The position numbers and the translations under genes are program-made. The notes under the pieces were generated by a model. That model was not told where the DNA came from and searched no databases. It saw only the letters and a list, made by a program, of their open reading frames with translations. From NCBI GenBank assembly GCA_035079385.1, contig JAVHKY010000024.1, forward strand, positions 1-64,000: 64,000 nt of DNA, read 5' to 3'. Source of the DNA: Aspidiotus rigidus. Taxonomy: Eukaryota; Arthropoda; Insecta; Hemiptera; Diaspididae. Of the stretch, positions 34,201 to 44,425 are shown piece by piece (positions within the stretch are counted from its first letter, which is position 1; each line of letters starts with the position of its first letter).

Positions 34201-34440
34201 TGAGATTTTTCAAGTCTCCTCTCTATCGTATACAGCTGGGAAGTTGAAATTTTTCAAGTCCCTCTTTCGCGTAACATAAAGGTATTTGACTTGGAAATAT
34301 GTTGACCTAAATTTTTCTGAGTCCCCTCCCATCATAATATATAGTTCAAACGTCGATATTTTCCCAACGCGGCCTTCGGCCATGTGGCCGACCAAAAACC
34401 TAACCTAACCTCAAGGGAGTGCAAAACCTAAAGATGGGAC
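34201..34440 (-). repeat. Degenerate satellite units
   Basis: Three weak units with TTTTTCAAGTCYCCTCTCTATCGTATACAGC-type sequence on the plus strand. They lead into family B copy 2. Confidence 0.5.
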
Positions 34441-34745
34441 TTTTTTAGCGGGGAACCCGCAATCCCTTTGTTGGGGGTGCTTCCAGAAAATTTTCGTCCG
34501 CGAGCGCGAGCGAGGTTGATGACGTCACGGAGAGGGGAGCGGGACTCAGAAAAATTTCGACCCTCTAGCCATATATGATAGGAAGGGGACTTGGAAAAAA
34601 TTCCTACCTCAGAGCTATGTATGATATGAGGGGGACTTGGAAAAATTTCGACTCTCGAGCTATATCAGCTTCTGAGCTGTTATGATAGAAGGGGGAGTCA
34701 GAGAAATTTCAGCCCCCAAGCTTTATATAATAGGAAGGGGACTTA
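34441..34745 (-). mobile_element. Family B element copy 2
   Basis: It starts TTTTTTAGCGGGGAACCCGCAATCCC, so the hairpin AGCGGG-GAA-CCCGC is intact except for its last pair. GTCCGCGAGCGCGAGCGAGG, TGACGTCA (34520-34527) and four satellite units follow. The order is the reverse of copy 1 (657-822). Confidence 0.6.
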
Positions 34746-34935
34746 GAAATAACGAAGCTAAACCAGGAATGCAGGGAACCTATTTTATGAGTCTAATTGG
34801 ATTTGGTAGTGAGAATTCAAGGAATCGTAGACCTAGCCTAAAGCTAGTATAAAGATGGCCTATACCTACTATAAGCCTAGTATAATATAGTTCGAGAGTC
34901 TAAATTTTTCTTGACTCTCGAGCTATACAGGGTGG
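34746..34935 (-). mobile_element. Family A right-end fragment
   Basis: AACGAAGCTAAACCAGGAATGC, AGGGAACCTATTTTATGAG, the CTAG segment and one satellite unit. It is cut by the foldback element beginning at about 34940. Satellite sequence resumes at 37449, so the foldback element inserted into this array. Confidence 0.6.
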
Positions 34936-35259
34936 ACCAGAAAGATGTTACCAGCTAAATGGGAGTTGGCGCTAAATCTGTCGTAGCACGAAAACGCAAA
35001 ACGTTAGACGTATAGTTTAAATGTACGAATTTTGTATCTCAATTTTATCTTTAATTTGAGCCATATTCGAAGTTTCTACAACTTTTCTGAGCCGAGTTAT
35101 GGACCAAAATGTACCGAAAATTTACCAATTCGCCAGGGTTCCCAAAGTAGGGCTTGAGAATTAATTAATTTACAGTATTTAGCTGAATTTCGAAAATTTT
35201 AATAATCAAATTATTGTTTCTTAAGTGAATTTGGACGGGGAAAACGAGAAAAATAGTAA

Positions 35260-36110
35260 CAAAATCCCAAGAAGCACAAAAATGGGTTAATAGGCCCAAA
35301 AAGGGTCAAAATTCCCCCAAGATGGAAAATTGTTCAAACTTTTAAATTGTATTTCGATTTTTAAGTGGAATTTCGCGCTGAGTCCGAAAAAAAATGTTTA
35401 AAAAATTCTTCGAAGCACCGATATGGGTTAATGGGCCCAAAAAAGGCCAAAATTTTCTCAAATTGGAAAATTGTTCAAACTTTCAAATTTTAATTCGATT
35501 TTTAGAGGAATTTTGCTCTGAGTCCAAAAAAAATGCTTAAATAGTTCTTCGAAGCACCAAAAAGGGATTAATGGGCCCAAAAAAGGCCAAAATTTTCCCA
35601 AATTGGAAAATCGTTCAGACTTTCATATTTTAATTCGATTTTCAAGAGGCATTTTGCGCCGAGTCCGAAAAAAATGTTTGAAAAACTCCTCGATGCACAA
35701 AAATGGGTTAATGGGCTCAAAAAGGACCAACATTTCCCCAAATTGAAAAATCGTACAAACTTTAAATTTTAATTCGATTTTCAAGTGGCATTTTGCGCCG
35801 AGTCTGAAAAAAATGCTTCCAAAGCTCTTCGACGCACCAAAAAGGGGTTAATGGGCTTAAAAAGAGACCAAATTTTTCCGAATTGAAAAATCATTCAAAC
35901 TTTCAAATTTTTATTCGATTTTCAAGTGGACTTTTGCGCTGAGTACGAAAAAAATGCTTAAAAAATACTTGGAAGTACCAAAATTGGATGATGGGCTCAA
36001 AGAGAATCAAAATTCCTCCAAGATGAAAAATTGGGTAAGCGTCAAAAGTTGTTTTCAATTCTGAAGTAAAATTTAGCGCCGAGTCCGAGAATAATACTGA
36101 AATGGCCCTA
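35260..36110 (+). repeat. ~140-bp satellite, about 6 units (left arm)
   Basis: GGGTTAATGGGCCCAAAAAAGG-type phrases recur near 35285, 35425, 35565, 35704, 35844 and 35983. Each unit also has GAAAAATCGTTCAAACTTTC, ATTTTGCGCCGAGTCCGAAA and CTTCGAAGCACC. Confidence 0.9.
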
Positions 36111-36264
36111 GATGATCTCCAAAATAAAAAATCAAAAATTTTTATCATTCTGCAGTAGAATTGTTGATTCAGGGGATGGAAGGAATGTTGACAAGTTCGT
36201 CTGCCGTTGAGTGCTCGCAGAGTGAGAGGGAATTGGAGGGGGACGACAAATCCATCTTCCGTAG

Positions 36265-36870
36265 AAGGTTCGCGGTGAGAGATCGACTAGGGCTCTGCGT
36301 ATGATCAAAGCGAGAAAAAGTGCGAAAACCCTTGTTGTTTCAGTCGAAGAACGCAAAGTTTGTCTTTTGTTGCGTGCTTGCGATAAGAGATCAACTGACG
36401 CCCCACGTATGAACGAAGCAGGCCAAAGTGCAAAAACTCCTCAACTTAGGCAATGGGAGGATACCGCAAATTCGGTCTTGCTCGTGATGAGCGGTCAGCT
36501 ACAGCTCAGTCTTTGATTGAGGCAGACGAACACCCGGAATTTCTCGTGGTTTCATTCGAAGGAGGGAATGATACCGTTAAGCTCAACTTTTGTCATAAGC
36601 TCGCGGTAAGAGAACGATCAAGACCCCGTGTTTGAAAGAGGCAGGCGAATGATTCCTGGGTTCAACATAGATCGACTGAGGCTCCGTGAGGCGGGTGCTT
36701 CCGCAAAAACTCCTGTTGTTTCTTGCTAATGAGAGAATGATACCGGCAACTTTGTTTTCTATTACATGCTCGCGGTAAAAGATCGACTGAGGCCCCGTGT
36801 ATGATCAAGGCCAGTGCTTCCGCAAAAATTCGTGTTGTTTCTTGCCAAGGAGAGTTTAACAGTTTTTTTT
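36265..36870 (+). repeat. ~110-bp minisatellite, about 6 units (loop)
   Basis: Units recur around TCGCGGTGAGAGATCGACT (36269), TGCGATAAGAGATCAACTG (36380), GATGAGCGGTCAGC (36487), CGCGGTAAGAGAACGATC (36602), a shortened unit near 36669, and CGCGGTAAAAGATCGACTGA (36770). Also shared are GTGCRAAAACYCCTTGTTGTTTC and ATACCG. Other copies are at 9770-10360 and 22320-22740. Confidence 0.8.
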
Positions 36871-36884
36871 TCACCTCAGCACAC

Positions 36885-37230
36885 AATTTTACCTAGAATC
36901 AAGAAAAACTTTGGAGGTTAGGCGATTTTTTTCGTTTTGGAGAAATATTCATCCTTTTTGATCCCATTATTCTATTTTGGTGCTTCGCAGAATTTCTCAA
37001 CAATTTTATTCAGATTTAGCGCTAAATGTTATCTCAGAATCAAGAAAAACTTTGAAAGTTGGGCGATTTATTTATTTTGGGGAAATTTCGATCCTTTTTG
37101 GGCCCATTAACCTATTTTGGTGCTTTGCAGAATTTTTTAACAACCTTATTCGGATTCAGCGATAAATTTTACTCCAGGATCGGGGAACACTTTGAAGATT
37201 ACGCGATTCTTTCAATCAGGAAAATTGTTT
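36885..37230 (-). repeat. Same satellite in inverted orientation (right arm)
   Basis: About 2.5 units with GATCCTTTTTGGGCCCATTA, CTATTTTGGTGCTTYGCAGAATTT and GATTCAGCGATAAATTTTA. These are the reverse complement of the left-arm units. Confidence 0.85.
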
Positions 37231-37448
37231 TTTGATAATTCTCAACCTTAGGAACCCCTGCTGTAAAATTTCGGCACATTTTGATCCATAACTCGGCTCA
37301 GAAAAGTCTTAAAACCTTCGGATATGGCTCAAATGAAAGAAAAAAATGAGATACAAAATTCGTATATTTAAACTATATGTCTAACGTTTTGTGTTTTCGC
37401 GCTACAACAGATTTAACGCAAACTCCCATTTAATTGGTAACATCTTTC

Positions 37449-37625
37449 GAAGAAATTTCGAGTCTCCAGCTATAAATGATAGGAGTTTAGAAAAGTGTCA
37501 GCTTCTGAGCTATATATGATAGGGAGGGGGGAGAGATTTGAAGAATTTCAGCCTCCAAGCTTGTATGATAATAGGGGGACTTGGAAAAATTTCGACTCTC
37601 GAGCTATATATGATAGGGCAAGAGC
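37449..37625 (+). repeat. Satellite units, about 4
   Basis: Continuation of the 45-bp satellite after the foldback insertion. The last unit is close to consensus (37580-37618). Confidence 0.8.
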
Positions 37626-38165
37626 GTTCGTGTTCAACTTCTTATTTTAGGTACCTCCTTTGCCGCGGGGCACGGAAATGGCAGGTTCCCCGCTGCCGTT
37701 TCGAAATTTGCAGTGGCTTCTAAATTTTAGGTAGTTTGTAATGGTGTTGACCTGGGCTTGCATATCGTAGCACTGGAATGTGCTTTCTAGGTGCTGTTCA
37801 AAAAGCTCAACTTTGTTTTCACTAGATCTGCTCCATTTTCCTATATGGTTTTCCAGGGGATGTGCAAACCAGAGGTCTCTTGAATCGGTTTGTGGCTATC
37901 CATAACGAATAGTTGTTTATGCAGGGACATGGAAATATCTAGGGAGTTAAAATTTCCGAAGGTTATAGCTTTGAGCTGTAATTATGGGGGTGTTGGACTT
38001 GAACCAATTATGTGTAGGTCAATTTTTGCCGGACACCACACAGCGCTCGACAAATTTTTCAAGATGACTTTCCCTCATCGGCAGAAGACGTGCAATCGAC
38101 GTCCAAATTTCGTGTACATGGTAGATCTAGTAACCTAGTATAGATTAGTATATTGAATGCTAAGC
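37626..38165. other. No gene recognised
   Basis: Unique-looking sequence; it ends in a CTAG-type repeat phrase near 38120-38180. An 82-codon frame at 37890-38138 has no recognisable domain. Confidence 0.4.
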
Positions 38166-38169
38166 CATG

Positions 38170-40010
38170 TAGGCCTAGTATTCGCTTGTGTGTCGCATGT
38201 GCAGCACCGCCCATCATCCATAATGGAGTAGGTGCGGGTTGCGTATGCATTTAATATTGTTTCCTCCAACACCAGAATCGACCCTTTCGGGTATAACTTC
38301 AGTGAAGAAGGAATCTCCTAGGCGAACCCCCCCTTCTACACGGCAACTGCCAAGTTGCTTTGGCAACCGCCAAGCTGCAGTACCCCCCTGGCACGCACAA
38401 AAACATAAGAACACTCACAACAACAAACACCACCTCAATTCACAATACAGTAGGTCACTGTTGGAGTTTCTTCATCTCCTTCCCTCTTCAGGGAAGATCT
38501 TGGTCCTCTTCTTCCTGCAGATCTGGATGTTGATGGTACACAGGTGTTGAGTAGGCCATATCGTGGTTCTGCATTTGCCTATTCCATTCCTGGTCCATCT
38601 TCCTCTTCATGATGGTGGCCGCAAATGCAGACACCTGGTTCCAGGCTTCTTCTGAACCTTCGTGAAGGTACTTGTTGAAGCAGCCATGGCCGCTTAACAC
38701 CTGCGTCAGGTGAAAGTTCAGCTGACCATGGTGACGGTTCATCCACTCATCAAGGTCGCGTATTAGCACACGGGTTGTCCATGTACCCAGCTCACTCTGG
38801 GCAATCCTTGCTTTCCACCTTACAAGCAAGGAGTGCCTGGCCTCCTGCTTGACCCGTAAAGCTTCTTGGTTGGTTGTCGTTCTCTTCTTTGCTTCGAACA
38901 CCACTGCTCTCTCCTCAGCAAGGAGCTCGATTGGTGGTGAACGTGCTAATACACAAAGAGCCTCCGTCGAGACAGTGCGGTAGGCACTAACACACCTCAA
39001 CGCAGCTCTTCGTTGGATCTTTACCATCTCTCTTCTTCGGTATGGTATCTTCATGGAGTCGGCCCATACTGGCGCACCATATAGGAGGAACGACAAGGCG
39101 GTGCTCATCATGATCCTTCTCCTTGCTTCTCTCGGTCCTCCTAGGTTCCTCATCAGGCGGCTTATGTATCCAACTACCCGGCCCGCCTTTTCCGCTGCCA
39201 TCAGGAAATGGTGCCTGAAGCTCAGTGTTGAGTCAAATCAGATGCCCAGGTATTTCATTTGCTTCTTGATTTCAATTTCCACACCTTGCAGTCGAAAGGT
39301 GGGTGGCTTGAACTTCCGACGGGTCGTGAATAAGATGGCCTCCGTCTTACTTGCTGCTAGTTCAAGTCCAGCCGACTCGATCCAATGCGTCACATCCTCT
39401 AGGGCCCGGTTTACCCTGCTCTCCACCACTACAGTTATTTCGGCGGTGCATACCACCAGGGTGTCATCCGTATAGCAGATGAGCTTAACCTCCGGTGGCA
39501 GCTTCACCTTAAAGATTCCGTTAAATGCGACGCACCACAAAAGCGGCCCAAGGACCGACCCCTGCGGCACCCCACAAGTAACAGGGCGCTTTACTGTACC
39601 AGCAGACGTCTCTGCTTGGATTTCACGGCAGCTAAGATAGCTGCTGATCATCCTGAGCAGGTATGCAGGCACTCCTGCGTTCACAAGAGCTTCCAATATC
39701 ATCTTCCATGGTATTGAATGGAACGCATTTCTTATGTCAAGGCTGACGGCTGCGCAAAACTGACGCTTAGCAATCGCTGACTCGGCTATCCTCTTCAGTC
39801 GGATCCCAGCATCTGATGTGCAGCGTCCAGACTGGCTATCAGAGATTATATCTCTTTGCTTCAGATAGCTCTCCAAACGATTGGCTATCACTCTTTCTAG
39901 AAGTTTCCCAACATTGTCTAGCAGACAAAGTGGACGATAAGAGGATGGTAGACCAGGTGGTTTATCCTTCTTATCGATCAACGCTAGCCTGGCTTTCTTC
40001 CATCGCACAC
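38170..40010 (-). mobile_element. R1-type LINE, 5'-truncated, with 3' UTR
   Basis: The plus-strand mirror of 31660-32690, and better preserved. Coding ends at 38488; the 3' UTR continues to about 38170 and includes the shared AGAATCGACCCTTTCGGGT segment. The 5' side stops abruptly at 40010, where a CTAG-type repeat (GTAGGCCTAGTATA) begins. N-terminal RT, endonuclease and ORF1 are lacking. Confidence 0.8.
38488..40008 (-). pseudogene. R1-clade reverse transcriptase, one in-frame stop
   Basis: The open frame runs from 40008 to 39238, meets a single TGA (after KYLGI), and continues in the same frame to 38488, about 506 codons. RT motifs in order: SSYRPLCLLDNVGKLLERVI, AAVSLDIRNAFHSIPW, GVPQGSVLGPLLW, CYTDDTLVV (YTDD in place of the usual YADD), LAASKTEAI. 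Then the R1-like region RRAALRCVSAYRTVSTEAL and ARSPPIELLAEERAV follows. R1 proteins normally end with a zinc-knuckle segment. Here GHGCFNKYLH passes straight into EGSEEAWNQVSAFAA, an in-frame deletion of about 50 codons relative to the other copy. Confidence 0.8.
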
Positions 40011-40160
40011 ATGTAGGCCTAGTATAGGACTGATATTGTCTAGTATACTGTATGCCAGCCCCAGGGGCCTAAAAAGCCTACAGGCTAGTGTTAATATAGG
40101 TACATATGCTAAGCCTAGTTTAAAGTTGGTATAAACTAATATACTGTATGCTAGGACAGA
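40010..40160. repeat. CTAG-rich dispersed repeat
   Basis: GTCTAGTATACTGTATGCC (near 40033) and CTAATATACTGTATGCTAGG (near 40136) match phrases at 10750, 22205 and 60015. Confidence 0.5.
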
Positions 40161-40419
40161 GAAACTCGAACTTGGCCTCTGGATTAGGTCGAGAGTTCGA
40201 GATTACAAATCCATCAATGGGTGAGTTGAACAATTCGCGGTCTCAAGGAACTCGGACTCGCGGATTCCAAATAGTATGGTGGGGTGTCGGTAAAGAAAAG
40301 CTTAAATTCCTCAGTATACTTCAAATCAACGCCCCTGTCAAGAAGTCATTCAACACGTCTCATCCATTGTATCTCGGTTCATGCTAACACTGCTATGGTG
40401 ACGATATATCCATATTTAA

Positions 40420-40620
40420 CACTTCTTCTCTAGCTTAGCTCTTGAAAACATTCGGCTTCACCATTCTGTCTTTCTCTACATCATAAACATCATGAGTAAA
40501 ATATTATATCTGGTACGATGGACTACCCCCGATTCACCTATTTCCAGAAAACTGTCTAATTTATATTCATCTTTCTTGTTTCCATCCCTACTCCGATCCA
40601 GTAACCAAGTGTAGTTCTAA
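40420..40620 (+). repeat. LINE 3'-end fragment shared with 61890-62110
   Basis: Common phrases in order: CTCTAGCT, AAAACATTCGGCT, CATCATGA, ATTCACCT(A/T)TTYC, ACTRTCTAATTTATATTCATC and CTACTCCGA. At the other site these follow a LINE RNase H-like region, so this is probably the detached tail of the same family. Confidence 0.5.
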
Positions 40621-40622
40621 GA

Positions 40623-40639
<17 letters not shown>

Positions 40640-40653
<14 letters not shown>

Positions 40654-42140
40654 AATTTAATTTATAGTAATACGTTTCGGAGATTTTACGACCCCATTTT
40701 TGCAAATTTATGAGCGAAATCCAGTCTAAAAAACTTTTTACATCGCCCGAAAATTATCGAAGAAAGCTCAAGGCATATACTATCCGAGAAAGGTAATATC
40801 AATAAAGAAAATTCGCGTAAGACAGAGAAAAAAAGGCAGAAGAAGGGAGGTGAGTAAACAGAGGAGGTATAGATAGCGGTTTGAAAATAAAACAAACGAG
40901 AACGAAGCCTCAAAATCGCATTAAGCTTCGCTATACTATTCCTCACGATCCTTATCGAATAAAACAAACATCGCCACCGGATCCTATCTATACGAGTAAA
41001 CAATTATTACTGCCCAAAGTGAGGAGACCGCGCAGACTTTTAGATGCATCATCCGATGAGAGGACGCGAGTTTCAAATAACAGCTTTTTGGTCATGATAG
41101 CAATGAATTCGTGGACATCGTTTCCACATATGCTTTATACCGTATAAGCCTGTCTATAAAATTTCGATTTATTTCGTCCATCAAAATTTATGACGCATAT
41201 TCTTCGCTAGAATGAAAAATCGTTCGAGTTATCGATACTTCGCTGTTGCTTTCCACTTTGCAAGGCTCGGGGTTGCCCTTTGCGCTACGGCGATAATAGT
41301 CGTTTAAATTTATGAAATTCGGTATCGTATTTATGGCTACATGTTGACCATAAGACTGAAGAAGCCAGCGGATAAATATAAGTCGAGTCGATTAAAGCTT
41401 ATCCGGGGAGATATTTTTCTCCCACGTCTGAGGACGAAGAAACATATACGAGCTGAAATTTGGACCAGCTACCGTGCACACGGTTAGGTTATAAACGGAC
41501 ATGGCGCTGTCAAACTCGATATCCGTCTCTCGAGAATATTACTTTTCACATTTTTGTTTTTACGATCAACGTCGTTCTTTGCTTTCTTTCGGGTGAAAGA
41601 ATTTTTTCATTTTTTCTTTCTTGTTCTTTCAAGCCACCGCGACGATTGGATATTCGTGCCACTCTTATTTTACTACAATATATACGTTTTGAAGTCACCG
41701 GAGTCTCGATAACGAGCCTGACGATGTAGCGGAAGTCGCAAAGAAACGCTGAAAAGACTGCTACAGAAATATTCACGACGAAGGAAGCTTAAAATAACAG
41801 CACATAAAAGGTGCCCGCGAGTAAATCAGTCACGAGCTTTATTTTCACTCTTCTCAGAGTCTTCCAAGCATATTAAAAGCTAAAAAGTCTTCTCTCTGTT
41901 TATATTGAAAGAAAATGCTCCTTAATTAGGTCAGCAATGCCGCCCACGACGAAGACTGTAATCTTTATTACACAGATGTTAGTTCTGGATATATATAGTT
42001 TCGCAAAATTTATTCCTACGCGTAAATTTACATTTTGATTGTATGGCCTTAGGCATACAGTACGTTGTATTTTTTTTTTCGCTAAGAAAAATAATGAAAA
42101 TTCGCAACTCACTTTGTTCACTGCTCACGAGGTCTCTTCT
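40640..42140. other. No gene recognised
   Basis: Unique AT-rich sequence. Frames of 70-105 codons occur on both strands and overlap. No motif, repeat or splice-linked reading frame that I can support. Confidence 0.4.
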
Positions 42141-42144
42141 GTTA

Positions 42145-42240
42145 ACTACACAAGTTGATTGAGGCGAGTAGGGAATTTATTTTATGAAGGATAACTCGAT
42201 TTCTATAGTCGATCACGATCGATTATTTAGCCAACATTTT
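42145..42240 (-). mobile_element. Family C fragment
   Basis: GTTGATTGAGGCGAGTAGGGAATT and GTCGATCACGATCGATTAT match 51255-51435. The Penelope-like element follows directly and may have inserted in it. Confidence 0.4.
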
Positions 42241-42286
42241 TCCAGAATTAAACGAATCCGTTCCTTAAGGTTACGGCTACCCATCA

Positions 42287-42322
42287 TAAACGAAAAAACG
42301 AATACTCTAAAGGGAGAGTAAA
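42287..42322 (+). repeat. 36-bp inverted repeat, left
   Basis: Exact reverse complement of 44225-44260. It lies inside the open reading frame upstream of the first ATG. Confidence 0.95.
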
Positions 42323-42350
42323 TTTGGTCCGTAATAACCCCCTCCCTCGC

Positions 42351-44117
42351 ATGAGTAATAAATTGGGAGGAGTCATTCAGGGTTTAAAGAGGAAGATGAA
42401 AGAGGGAGATCTAATCGTCACTAAGGCTGACAAGGGCAACGCTGTTGTAGTGATGGAGAGGTCGGCCTATTCTTCCAAGGTCCATGAAGTCCTACAGCAG
42501 TGTGGTGCTAAAGAGAGTGGGGATTTCAGCTTTCCTAAGCACGTTAGAGAAGTTAGGAGTGTCATCAACAGGAGTAAGGCTATTATCAAAACTCCTGCTT
42601 TGAAAAAAGCCGTCCTGGTTCCTAACCCCACACCCCCCCTCCTCTACGGGTTGCCCAAAGTGCATAAGAAGAATACCCCGATGCGACCCGTTGTTTCTTT
42701 TGTCTCCTCTCCTACCTACCTCCTTGCCAAATTCCTTGACCGTTGGTTCAAAAATCGCATTGATTTTGAATCTCCTCATTCGGTCTTGAATTCGGCCTCT
42801 TTAACTGATGTCCTCAAGGATGTAAGCCTTCCCCCAGGAACGACCATCTGCTCGTTTGATGTTGTTGGTTTGTTTCCGAATATTCCTAAGGCTGCTACTA
42901 TCCGGCGGATGGGTGAGCTACTCATCAATGCCAACATTCCTCACAATGAGTTTCAGGAATTTTTTGATCTCCTGAATACTTGCTGGTCCCCTAACTTCTG
43001 TAAATTTGAAGGGAAATTTTTCGAGTTCCCTGAGGAAGTAGGGATCCCTATTGGATCACCTCTAGGCTCTCTTATCTCCGAAATTTTCATGTCTAAGTTT
43101 GAACTTGACCTCTTTTCCTCGAACCAGGTGTTACTTAATCATATTCACTACTGGCACAGGTACGTTGATGACGTTCTATGTACCTGGACTGGTCACCCAG
43201 ATCTCCTTGGTGAGTTTCTGAGGTATCTCAATTCCTGGTACCCTTCCATCAAATTTACGTTGGAAATAGGGGTATTTTCCATTAACTTTTTGGATTTATC
43301 GATCTCTATTGTAGACGGTATCCACAAGTTTGGAATTTACAGGAAAGATACTACGACCGATGTTTTAGTCCACGGTGGTTCGTTCGGTCCTGTTGCTCAT
43401 AAGATGGCTGCTTTTCATAGCCTAGTTCACAGACTGACTCGTATTCCGTTGAGTCAATCTGCTTATAAGAAAGAATTACTTACTATAAAACACCTGGCTA
43501 GAGTGAATGGAGTCAATGTCGACGTCGACGTGATGGTTCGGAGGAAAGTTACGAGGAGCCTTCTTGATTCCACCACTTCCCTCCCCCGAGACACGATCCG
43601 TGATCGCCGTTTGCGTTGGATCAGTCTCCCTTTCCTGGGGAATTTCTCCCAGCAATTGGGTCGGGCCCTTTGCCCGTTTGGTTTCAGACCCGCGGTTTAC
43701 AACCATACCACAGTTAAGAGGTTGTTTGTGAGACTGAAGGATCCCATACCGGTTGATGAGAGGAGTGGTGTTTATAAGATGGAATGTGAGGATTGTGGAG
43801 GCTTTTATATTGGTGAGACCAGCCGCCAGATGAAAGTTAGAGTAGCTGAGCACCTGAAGTCTTGGAAGAAGGGACGCTTAGGGGAGTCAGCTTTCGCTGA
43901 TCATTTGATTAACAGTGGCCACAGTTTCCGCGAGGGATCCGAAAAGCTCCTCCATAAGGAGAATTCCTACCGTAAACGTATCGCCCTCGAGAATATAGAG
44001 ATAATGCGTCACCTCAACACTGACGGTATCACTATACTCAACTCGTACATTCCGGAAGATGGCTTGATCGAACAGGTTTATGATTCACACCGTGATTTCT
44101 CGTTCGGACGATCTTAA
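42351..44117 (+). CDS. Penelope-like reverse transcriptase with GIY-YIG endonuclease
   Basis: A 588-aa frame from the first ATG; the frame stays open upstream to 42252 without a good start. Domains by residue from that ATG: TKADKGNAVVVM near 24-35; LYGLPKVHK 98-106 and RPVVS 112-116; RT motif A SFDVVGLFPNIP 168-179; motif B GIPIGSPLGS 231-240; motif C YVDD 271-274; INFLDL 311-316. The GIY-YIG nuclease follows: GVY 473, CEDC 479-482, YIGETSR 486-492 and the RVAEH segment to 501, with a later conserved Glu in LENIE. Penelope proteins nick DNA and prime reverse transcription at the nick. Catalytic residues appear intact. The usual length is about 750-850 aa, so about 150-250 N-terminal residues are absent. 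No stops or shifts, suggesting recent activity. Confidence 0.9.
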   Translation: MSNKLGGVIQGLKRKMKEGDLIVTKADKGNAVVVMERSAYSSKVHEVLQQCGAKESGDFSFPKHVREVRSVINRSKAIIKTPALKKAVLVPNPTPPLLYGLPKVHKKNTPMRPVVSFVSSPTYLLAKFLDRWFKNRIDFESPHSVLNSASLTDVLKDVSLPPGTTICSFDVVGLFPNIPKAATIRRMGELLINANIPHNEFQEFFDLLNTCWSPNFCKFEGKFFEFPEEVGIPIGSPLGSLISEIFMSKFELDLFSSNQVLLNHIHYWHRYVDDVLCTWTGHPDLLGEFLRYLNSWYPSIKFTLEIGVFSINFLDLSISIVDGIHKFGIYRKDTTTDVLVHGGSFGPVAHKMAAFHSLVHRLTRIPLSQSAYKKELLTIKHLARVNGVNVDVDVMVRRKVTRSLLDSTTSLPRDTIRDRRLRWISLPFLGNFSQQLGRALCPFGFRPAVYNHTTVKRLFVRLKDPIPVDERSGVYKMECEDCGGFYIGETSRQMKVRVAEHLKSWKKGRLGESAFADHLINSGHSFREGSEKLLHKENSYRKRIALENIEIMRHLNTDGITILNSYIPEDGLIEQVYDSHRDFSFGRS

Positions 44118-44162
44118 TACCTCTTCCTTCTCATTCGTTCGTCAGTTGCTTTCATTTCAGGT

Positions 44163-44192
44163 CTGAAGATGGTTGTTTAACCGAAAGCGCTC
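44163..44192 (+). ncRNA. Hammerhead-like motif 3' of the Penelope ORF
   Basis: CTGAAGA (44163-44169), T, stem GGTT/AACC with loop GTTT, GAAA (44183-44186), then the palindromic GCGC and TC. A hammerhead core needs CUGANGA, stem II, GAAA and UH. The extra U between CUGAAGA and stem II is a departure from the consensus. Penelope-like elements are known to carry hammerhead ribozymes in their terminal repeats. The same CTGAAGATG...GAAA frame is in the insertion at 5842-6011. Confidence 0.4.
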
Positions 44193-44224
44193 CCTTCGTT
44201 TTTATTTTCTGCGGTTTGCATTTG

Positions 44225-44260
44225 TTTACTCTCCCTTTAGAGTATTCGTTTTTTCGTTTA
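44225..44260 (-). repeat. 36-bp inverted repeat, right
   Basis: Partner of 42287-42322. It starts 108 bp after the stop codon. Confidence 0.95.
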
Positions 44261-44289
44261 TTTTTCCAGAACCTAGTTTTTCAGACATA

Positions 44290-44425
44290 AATGTAGCTTT
44301 AGGGTCTGAATTTTTCCAATTCCCTCCCCTATCCTCGTATTCAATGGTCGAAATCTTCCGAAATTCCCCTCGAAGGTCGACATTTTTGGAGGTCATCAAA
44401 GTAGGTCAAAGCTCCACCACCTTCG
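44290..44425 (-). repeat. Degenerate satellite units
   Basis: TTTTTCCAATTCCCTCCCCTATCCTCG and GGTCGAAATCTTCC resemble the satellite on its minus strand. Two to three worn units. Confidence 0.5.

Larger units (their letters stand above)
34940..37448. mobile_element. Foldback-type element, about 2.5 kb, with satellite-filled arms
   Basis: The left end GAAAGATGTTACC and the right end GGTAACATCTTTC are inverted. The inverted similarity runs about 200 bp (AAATGGGAGTT, AAAACGTTAGACRTATAGTTTAAAT, ACGAATTTTGTATCTCA, CTGAGCCGAGTTATGGA) and continues into ~140-bp satellite units, direct on the left (35260-36110) and inverted on the right (36885-37230). Between them are plus-oriented ~110-bp minisatellite units. 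Inverted arms built of tandem repeats around a loop are the known architecture of Drosophila FB elements. No transposase ORF; target duplication unclear. Confidence 0.75.
42248..44261 (+). mobile_element. Penelope-like retroelement with 36-bp inverted flanking repeats
   Basis: One ORF carries a Penelope-type reverse transcriptase and GIY-YIG endonuclease. Perfect 36-bp inverted repeats lie at 42287-42322 and 44225-44260 (starting TAAACGAAAAAACG, ending GGGAGAGTAAA). TTTTCCAGAA is found at 42238-42247 and 44262-44271, a possible 10-bp target duplication. Penelope elements are known for terminal repeats that can be direct or inverted. The conserved N-terminal part seen in full-length family members is missing, so the element is probably 5'-truncated. 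A satellite remnant follows at 44290. Confidence 0.8.

Noticed and set aside
34940..34960. CAGGGTGGACCAG at 34929 as the true end of the foldback element
   Set aside because: The right end has no matching inverse; the inverted similarity begins at GAAAGATGTTACC, so the end was placed there.
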